Shown: positions 49,868 to 54,003 of the stretch, one piece after another
How positions within the stretch are numbered: position 1 is the first letter of the stretch
How the letters are laid out: each line of letters begins with the position of its first letter
Source of the DNA: Nitrobium sp046350935
Lineage (GTDB): Bacteria > Nitrospirota > Thermodesulfovibrionia > Thermodesulfovibrionales > Dissulfurispiraceae
NCBI GenBank assembly: GCA_046350935.1
Contig: JAXLZK010000027.1
Coordinates: 1-54,003, forward strand
Direction of reading: 5' to 3'
Length of the DNA stretch: 54,003 nucleotides
Translations under genes and position numbers: made by a program
The notes under the pieces: generated by a model
What the model was told of the DNA's origin: nothing
Databases searched by the model: none
The model's input: the letters and a program-made list of their open reading frames with translations, nothing else

Positions 49868-50404
49868 ATGAACGGAGCACCTGACCGCGCTGCCGGGGCG
49901 CCATCGGAGTATGTCAACGACTTTCTGTTTTTTGTGGTACGGCCAGGCCCCACCAGGGCGCAGGGAACCTACACATATTGTTCGGCGCAAACCTGTACCG
50001 CTTCCTTCCCTCACCAAAGGGCGGCACGGCCTCGCTCTGAACTCCGCACTGAGAGGCTCCAGCTCGTAAACATGGGTATACGAAACATGGCGCTGGAGAA
50101 AGGGATTACGATACGGCGGATCCCCGGGAATTGCGCCGGCATCGCTCCTGCGGCGGAGGGGTGGTACTCGGAGCTCCTTCTCATTGAGAACGCCCCCGCC
50201 TCCTTTCCGGAGGAAGTGGTCGCATACGGCGCCCTCAGCCTGCTGAAAAAGATCCTGAAATCCTGCATACTCCAGGACGTTGTTCCCGATACGCTCCCTG
50301 AACCGGAAGAGCTCCAGAGGTTCATCGAGAACCTGTGCGAAAAATACAGGGGCAACTTCGATTTGCGGGATGCAAGGAATACCAACCCCTTCCCCTCCTC
50401 CTGA
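49868..50404 (+). CDS. hypothetical protein
   Basis: A 178-residue protein I do not recognise. The N-terminal part (NDFLFFVVRPGPTRAQGTYT) and C-terminal part (LQRFIENLCEKYRGNFDL) look like coding sequence with normal codon use, and the last ~80 residues form likely helices (ELLLIENAPASFPEEVVAYG). The middle is Arg-rich and less convincing. A GAAGGGGGTAGAA stretch precedes the ATG at 49868. An antisense frame covers most of it, so the assignment rests on the C-terminal composition. It might be a small soluble protein in the dut-pilB-like interval. Confidence 0.5.
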   Translation: MNGAPDRAAGAPSEYVNDFLFFVVRPGPTRAQGTYTYCSAQTCTASFPHQRAARPRSELRTERLQLVNMGIRNMALEKGITIRRIPGNCAGIAPAAEGWYSELLLIENAPASFPEEVVAYGALSLLKKILKSCILQDVVPDTLPEPEELQRFIENLCEKYRGNFDLRDARNTNPFPSS

Positions 50405-50490
50405 GGGCATAGGCAAAGGGGAAAATGCCGGCCCTGCCGGTCGCAGCCGAAGCCACTGTCGCAGGAAATGCCGCTGCCGCAGGGGATGAT

Positions 50491-50529
50491 TGTCTGCAGA
50501 CACACCCTGACAGGCAAATTATGTATAAT
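50491..50529 (+). promoter_or_regulatory. promoter and operator-like palindrome upstream of the PilB-like gene
   Basis: TATAAT at 50524-50529 and a perfect 12-bp palindrome TGTCTGCAGACA at 50491-50502. The palindrome is centred about 40 bp before the predicted start, where a class II activator would bind, and no good -35 hexamer is present. Short hairpins (GACGC-N5-GCGTC and CCTCC/GGAGG) occupy the leader. Confidence 0.45.
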
Positions 50530-50619
50530 AAGACGCGGAGAGCGTCCTCCCCGGAGGAATATCTTTACGAATCAGCACCGTAGCGGAGAGAGGCAATAAG
50601 GGAAGCTTCAGAGACATCC

Positions 50620-52917
50620 ATGAGCACGAAAGACCTTACCGGCGCCACCCATCTGGAAGAGAGGATCTCGGCGGTCATGGACGCTGTCCATGCGGCGAAG
50701 AACTTCGATGAAATTATGATCGGCTGCAAGGAGCAGATCCTCGGATTGGTCAATGCAGACCGGCTCACCCTTTATGCCGTCGATCCGGTAGCCAATGAGA
50801 TATACTCCCGCTTTTTTACCGGTGAGGGGGTCAAGGAGATCCGGGTGCCCCTCTCGTCCGAGAGTCTGTCCGGCTATGCAGCTTTCAGAAAGAAAACCGT
50901 AAACATCAGGGACGCCTATCACGAAGAAGAGCTGAAGAGGATCGATCCGGCCCTGAGCTTCAACCGCAGCTTCGACCAGAAGACCGGCTACCGCACCCGC
51001 CAGGTCCTGGTGGCGCCGATGCTTTTCAACGAGGAGCTGGTCGGGGTCATCCAGTTGATCAACAAGCATACCGGAGATTCCTTTACCGAGGAGGAAAAAC
51101 GGTCCGTCGAGAAGATCGCCTCCAAGCTGGCCGTCGCTTTCCGCAACCAGATCGAAAGGATGCTCAAGAACCGCCTCGGCTACCTCGTGATCAAGAACAT
51201 CATTTCCGAACAGCTGCTGGACAATGCTGCCTCCGAAGCGAGAAGGGAGGGCAAGGACCTCTGCACGGTCCTCCTGGCGAAAGGGGTTGCCCGGAAAGAT
51301 CTCGGCGAGGCGCTGTCCCTGTTTTACGGATGCCGGTTCATCGAATTCGAGGAGGGCTTCCATCTCCCGCCGGAAGTGCAGAAGGACCGGCTCAAGATTT
51401 CCTATCCCTATCTCAGGAAGGCCTTCTGGGCGCCCGTCGGCTACGAGAAGGAGGAATACCTCGTAGCAATAGACGATCCCAAGCACATTAAGACGAGCGA
51501 AATCGCGACCCTCCTGCCCTCCGGGAAAAAGTTCAGATTGATGGTCTCGTTGAAGGAGGACATCCTCAGGTTCATCGACTTGCTCGAAAAAGGCGGGGAG
51601 GCCAGGTCAGGGGCGATGAAGGACCTTCCCACCATCGATGCGTCGAATATCCTCTCCGAGCTGAATGTCATCTCGGAAGAGGAAGAGGAGGAGCAGGATT
51701 CCGAAGTCAATGAGAACACCAACGCCATCGTCCGGTTCGTCGACCAGATCATTGTCGAGGCGTACAGCAAGGGGGCCTCGGATATTCACATCGAATCGGA
51801 TAAAGGCCTTGGAAAAGTGAAGGTACGCTACCGGATGGACGGCGTCTGCTTTGACCAGCATACCATCCCCTACAGCCACAGCAGCGCCATGGTTTCCCGC
51901 ATCAAGATCCTGTCCAGCCTCGACATCTCGGAAAGGCGTCTTCCGCAGAGCGGCAAAATAAAGTTCAAGCTGAAAGACAAGATCATCGAGCTGCGCGTGG
52001 AGGTGACCCCCACGGTAAAAGGCGAGAATGTGGTTATGCGCATTCTCGCCTCGGGCAAGCCCATGGAGCTGGAGCAGCTCAATCTCTCGGAGCGCAATCT
52101 CGAAATGCTTACGGAAATTATTTCAAACCCCTACGGTATCGTCCTCGTGGTCGGCCCGACGGGCTCCGGGAAAACCACGACCCTCCATTCGGTCCTGCGG
52201 AGAATCAACACGCCCGAGAGAAAAGTATGGACCGCCGAAGACCCTGTCGAGATCACCCAGGAGGGGCTGAACCAGGTCCAGATGAATGCAAAAATCGGGT
52301 ATACCTTCGCTCATGCCCTGCGCTCCTTTTTGCGCGCCGACCCCGACGCCGTAATGATCGGCGAGATGCGCGACCAGGAAACCGCCCAGGCCGGCATCGA
52401 GGCATCCCTGACCGGCCACCTGGTGCTGAGCACCCTGCACACCAACAATGCTCCGGAGACCATTATCCGTCTCATCGACATAGGGATCGACCCCTTCAAC
52501 TTTGCCGATGCCCTGTTGGGAGTGTTGGCGCAGCGGCTGGTGCGGACGCTCTGCAAGGAATGCAAGATCTCCTATCCTGCAACGCAGCAGGAAAAGGATT
52601 TCTTCGTAAACGCGTATGGGCCCGAGCTCTTCTCCGATGACTTCAAAGACCTCGATATGAGCTCGCTCCGTCTGTCGAAAGCGAAAGGATGCGACAAATG
52701 CAACAATACGGGCTACAAGGGGCGCACCGGCATCCACGAGATCCTCTCCGGAACGAAAGAGGTCAAAATGGTCATCCAGAGGAAAGGGACCGCTGAAGAG
52801 ATCAGAAAGCAGGCAATTCAGGACGGCATGCGCACCCTGCACCAGGACGGCATCCGCAAGGTCCTGAAGGGGCAGACTGACTACGGCCAAGTGCGCAGCG
52901 TCTGCATGACAACATAG
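50620..52917 (+). CDS. PilB/GspE-type secretion ATPase with N-terminal GAF domain
   Basis: Assembly ATPase of a type IV pilus or type II secretion system, 765 residues. A GAF domain occupies about residues 15-185 (FDEIMIGCKEQILGLVNADR, VLVAPMLFNEELVGVIQLIN). An MshEN/T2SSE_N-like segment follows (about 195-340), then the hexameric ATPase. That part shows DIHIES (Asp box), Walker A GPTGSGKTT, Walker B ADPDAVMIGEMRD and the His box STLHTNNAPE. The zinc-binding CxxC pairs CKEC and CDKC are near the C-terminus. The GAF fusion suggests control by a small ligand such as a cyclic nucleotide, or by redox state. No other pilus gene is adjacent. Confidence 0.9.
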   Translation: MSTKDLTGATHLEERISAVMDAVHAAKNFDEIMIGCKEQILGLVNADRLTLYAVDPVANEIYSRFFTGEGVKEIRVPLSSESLSGYAAFRKKTVNIRDAYHEEELKRIDPALSFNRSFDQKTGYRTRQVLVAPMLFNEELVGVIQLINKHTGDSFTEEEKRSVEKIASKLAVAFRNQIERMLKNRLGYLVIKNIISEQLLDNAASEARREGKDLCTVLLAKGVARKDLGEALSLFYGCRFIEFEEGFHLPPEVQKDRLKISYPYLRKAFWAPVGYEKEEYLVAIDDPKHIKTSEIATLLPSGKKFRLMVSLKEDILRFIDLLEKGGEARSGAMKDLPTIDASNILSELNVISEEEEEEQDSEVNENTNAIVRFVDQIIVEAYSKGASDIHIESDKGLGKVKVRYRMDGVCFDQHTIPYSHSSAMVSRIKILSSLDISERRLPQSGKIKFKLKDKIIELRVEVTPTVKGENVVMRILASGKPMELEQLNLSERNLEMLTEIISNPYGIVLVVGPTGSGKTTTLHSVLRRINTPERKVWTAEDPVEITQEGLNQVQMNAKIGYTFAHALRSFLRADPDAVMIGEMRDQETAQAGIEASLTGHLVLSTLHTNNAPETIIRLIDIGIDPFNFADALLGVLAQRLVRTLCKECKISYPATQQEKDFFVNAYGPELFSDDFKDLDMSSLRLSKAKGCDKCNNTGYKGRTGIHEILSGTKEVKMVIQRKGTAEEIRKQAIQDGMRTLHQDGIRKVLKGQTDYGQVRSVCMTT

Positions 52918-52955
52918 AGGCGAAACCGCTTCCGGAGCCCCTTTCAGGGCGATAA

Positions 52956-52990
52956 AAAAGGCCTGTCCTTTTCGGGGGCAGGCCTTTTCT
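52956..52990 (+). terminator. rho-independent terminator of the PilB-like gene
   Basis: AAAAGGCCTG (52956-52965) and CAGGCCTTTT (52979-52988) pair perfectly; three more G-C pairs can extend the stem inward around a TTTTCGG-type loop. TCT follows the T-run. It lies 39 nt after the stop codon and can act in either direction. Confidence 0.9.
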
Positions 52991-53428
52991 CTATTCTGAT
53001 GCTGCCACCACAGCAACCCCTCGTTCCTCCTTGCAGAGGATAGGTGGCTTTGTGCCATACAGTTACCTGTACTTTACCTTGATTGCAGTGGCAGTCTCTT
53101 CGTCTTGATTAAAGACTAGCACGGAAGGTATATGCTGTCAATACCCCCCGAATCACCGTCCGCATAGGTTATGGAGATAGTTACCAGTTTAGGGGAGAGG
53201 GAGGGGGAGGAAGAGCAATAGCAAGAGAGTATTATTGCATCTCTTAGTGAAAGAGAACAGCTATCCAGGACCACCTAAACATCTCTCCTCTTAGAGAAGG
53301 GACGCCATACGCATCCTCCTCTTAGTACGTAAGCATCCCTTAAAAATAGACAGATAATAGAGGCCATCAACTGTGGGACACTATCCTCAACAGCCGGTTA
53401 TTCGGTGTCTTCTTGTTCATTGCTCCTC
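52991..53428. other. 438-bp gene-free, less GC-rich spacer with short direct repeats
   Basis: No gene seen. The base composition is visibly lower in GC than the rest of the window. Three imperfect copies of CATC(T)CTC..CTTAG occur near 53239, 53280 and 53311. An inverted pair TGCTGCCAC and GTGGCAG lies at its left end. The stretch separates the terminator of the PilB-like gene from the convergent minus-strand gene at the right edge. Confidence 0.5.
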
Positions 53429-54003
53429 CTATGATCTGGCTTGGATACGTGCGGATGCCCTAATAGCAAGGTTCTGTGATTGGAAACGGTTCAGGACGCT
53501 ACGGGCCATCTCATCATATACTGGAGCTTTCTTTTTAGGATCAGAGATCGTAATAATCAGAGAGAATGGTTGTGGTCTNNNNNNNNNNGCCGCCATCGGC
53601 TTCCTCATCTTCAACGCCATGGCGAGTCAGGAGTTGAACCTTCAGTCGCCACTTATCACCGCGTTCACCTTTATCGCTGAGATTTCCATAATAGGTGCGT
53701 ACGGGAGCCCATTTTCGCAGCTTCTCGACCTGATACGACTCATATAACAATCCAGGATTCTTGTGTTCAGGCGGAACGAGACCAACAAACTTTGGTTTTA
53801 TTTCTCCTGTTTTCCGAGAAATCTGATTTCGGTAAACGCCGAAATGTGCATCGATGTGGGTTTCACAGTACTCACTCCCCCACCGCGCACCGCGAGCAGG
53901 AGCGAACGCGACAGTCATCCAGATCTCACCAAAATAGCGTCCATTATGATAGAGTGAAGGCGGATAAGGAAAATCATCCCACTCTAGAAAATAGCCGGGC
54001 CGG
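53429..54003 (-). CDS. C-terminal part of a possible S8 (subtilisin-like) peptidase, interrupted by a 10-N gap
   Basis: An open frame enters from the right edge (GYFLEWDDFPYPPSLYHNGR, then YFGEIWMTVAFAP and GSEYCETHIDAHFG) and reads to a run of 10 N at 53579-53588. After the gap another frame (PQPFSLIITISDPKKKAPVY, DEMARSVLNRFQSQNLAIRA) reads to a TAG at 53429. The frames differ by one, which an inaccurate gap length explains. The blocks HNGRYFGE, GSEYC, a W-x-P-V-x-x-Y segment and GDKWRL recall the C-terminal domain of S8 peptidases encoded beside AAA ATPases; the catalytic domain would lie beyond the window. This is recognition from memory, moderate at best. Codon use is more AT-rich than in neighbours. 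Confidence 0.55.
53579..53588. other. assembly gap (10 N)
   Basis: Ten undetermined bases inside the minus-strand gene at the right edge. The reading frames on both sides fit only if the true gap length differs from 10 by one or a similar non-multiple of three. Confidence 0.99.

Noticed and set aside
49688..50503. Minus-strand frame of 271 codons opposite the hypothetical gene
   Set aside because: Pro/Arg-rich without secondary-structure pattern; the plus-strand frame has a ribosome-binding site and a more protein-like C-terminus. Not fully excluded.
50530..50619. Cyclic di-GMP riboswitch in the PilB-like leader
   Set aside because: The short hairpins there do not match the conserved GEMM sequence elements.
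1..54003. tRNA, rRNA or CRISPR arrays
   Set aside because: No GGTTCRANTCC-type T-arm with a cloverleaf, no rRNA landmarks and no regularly spaced repeats with spacers were found.

Overview
The window reads as a chromosomal contig of a GC-rich, diderm-type, anaerobic or facultatively anaerobic bacterium. The combination of a Ni-CO dehydrogenase (CooS), a group 3b [NiFe] hydrogenase, an orphan VorB-type oxoacid:ferredoxin oxidoreductase subunit, and an Nxr/Nar-like molybdoenzyme beside a Rieske/cytochrome b complex suggests a member of the Nitrospirota (Thermodesulfovibrionia-like). That assignment is inference from gene content; there is no rRNA or tRNA gene here to test it.

Layout. 1-9.97 kb: cooS (cut by the left edge), a small Rdx thioredoxin-fold protein, spoT/rel, murA, mutL, a membrane metallophosphoesterase and an orphan NtrC-type regulator. 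9.97-10.48 kb: intergenic, with a MITE/REPIN-like inverted-repeat element. 10.5-19.6 kb: vorB, then information-processing genes (nrnA, rbfA, infB, rpmB, a DUF721/DciA-like gene) and the tig-clpP-clpX operon. 19.7-24.1 kb: the hydB-hydG-hydD-hydA hydrogenase operon with its maturation protease. 24.3-30.1 kb: small membrane and hypothetical genes, mutS2 and a holin-like membrane protein.

30.2-46.9 kb is the most interesting part. All genes lie on the minus strand. Read 5' to 3' they are: a corrinoid protein, a MtaA/UroD-like methyltransferase homologue that has lost two expected zinc ligands, a possible 48-residue peptide, a GAF histidine kinase, a sigma-54 NtrC-family regulator, then an intergenic region with a near-consensus sigma-54 promoter and two copies of a GAGACA-N4-TGTCYC palindrome. 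After it comes a respiratory operon: GltD-like FAD/Fe-S oxidoreductase, Rieske protein, cytochrome b, Tat-exported Mo catalytic subunit with a lipobox, Fe-S beta subunit, heme-b-type gamma subunit, TorD-family chaperone and a membrane-anchored hexaheme cytochrome c, closed by a strong terminator. The simplest reading is a locally regulated periplasmic oxidoreductase chain linking a nicotinamide or ferredoxin pool, quinone, cytochromes and an oxyanion-type Mo enzyme. Its substrate cannot be read from the sequence.

46.9-52.9 kb: a small RHH-like protein, YgiQ radical SAM protein, dUTPase, a hypothetical gene and a GAF-PilB/GspE ATPase with a clear terminator. 52.99-54.0 kb is less GC-rich, holds a 10-N gap, and ends in the C-terminal part of a gene I tentatively assign to the S8 (subtilisin-like) peptidases often paired with AAA ATPases.

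A recurrent regulatory feature: spoT, murA, mutL, vorB and the holin-like gene each have a TATAAT-like -10 box only 5-7 nt before the start codon and no Shine-Dalgarno sequence, which suggests leaderless mRNAs. Most other genes have clear GGAGG-type sites.
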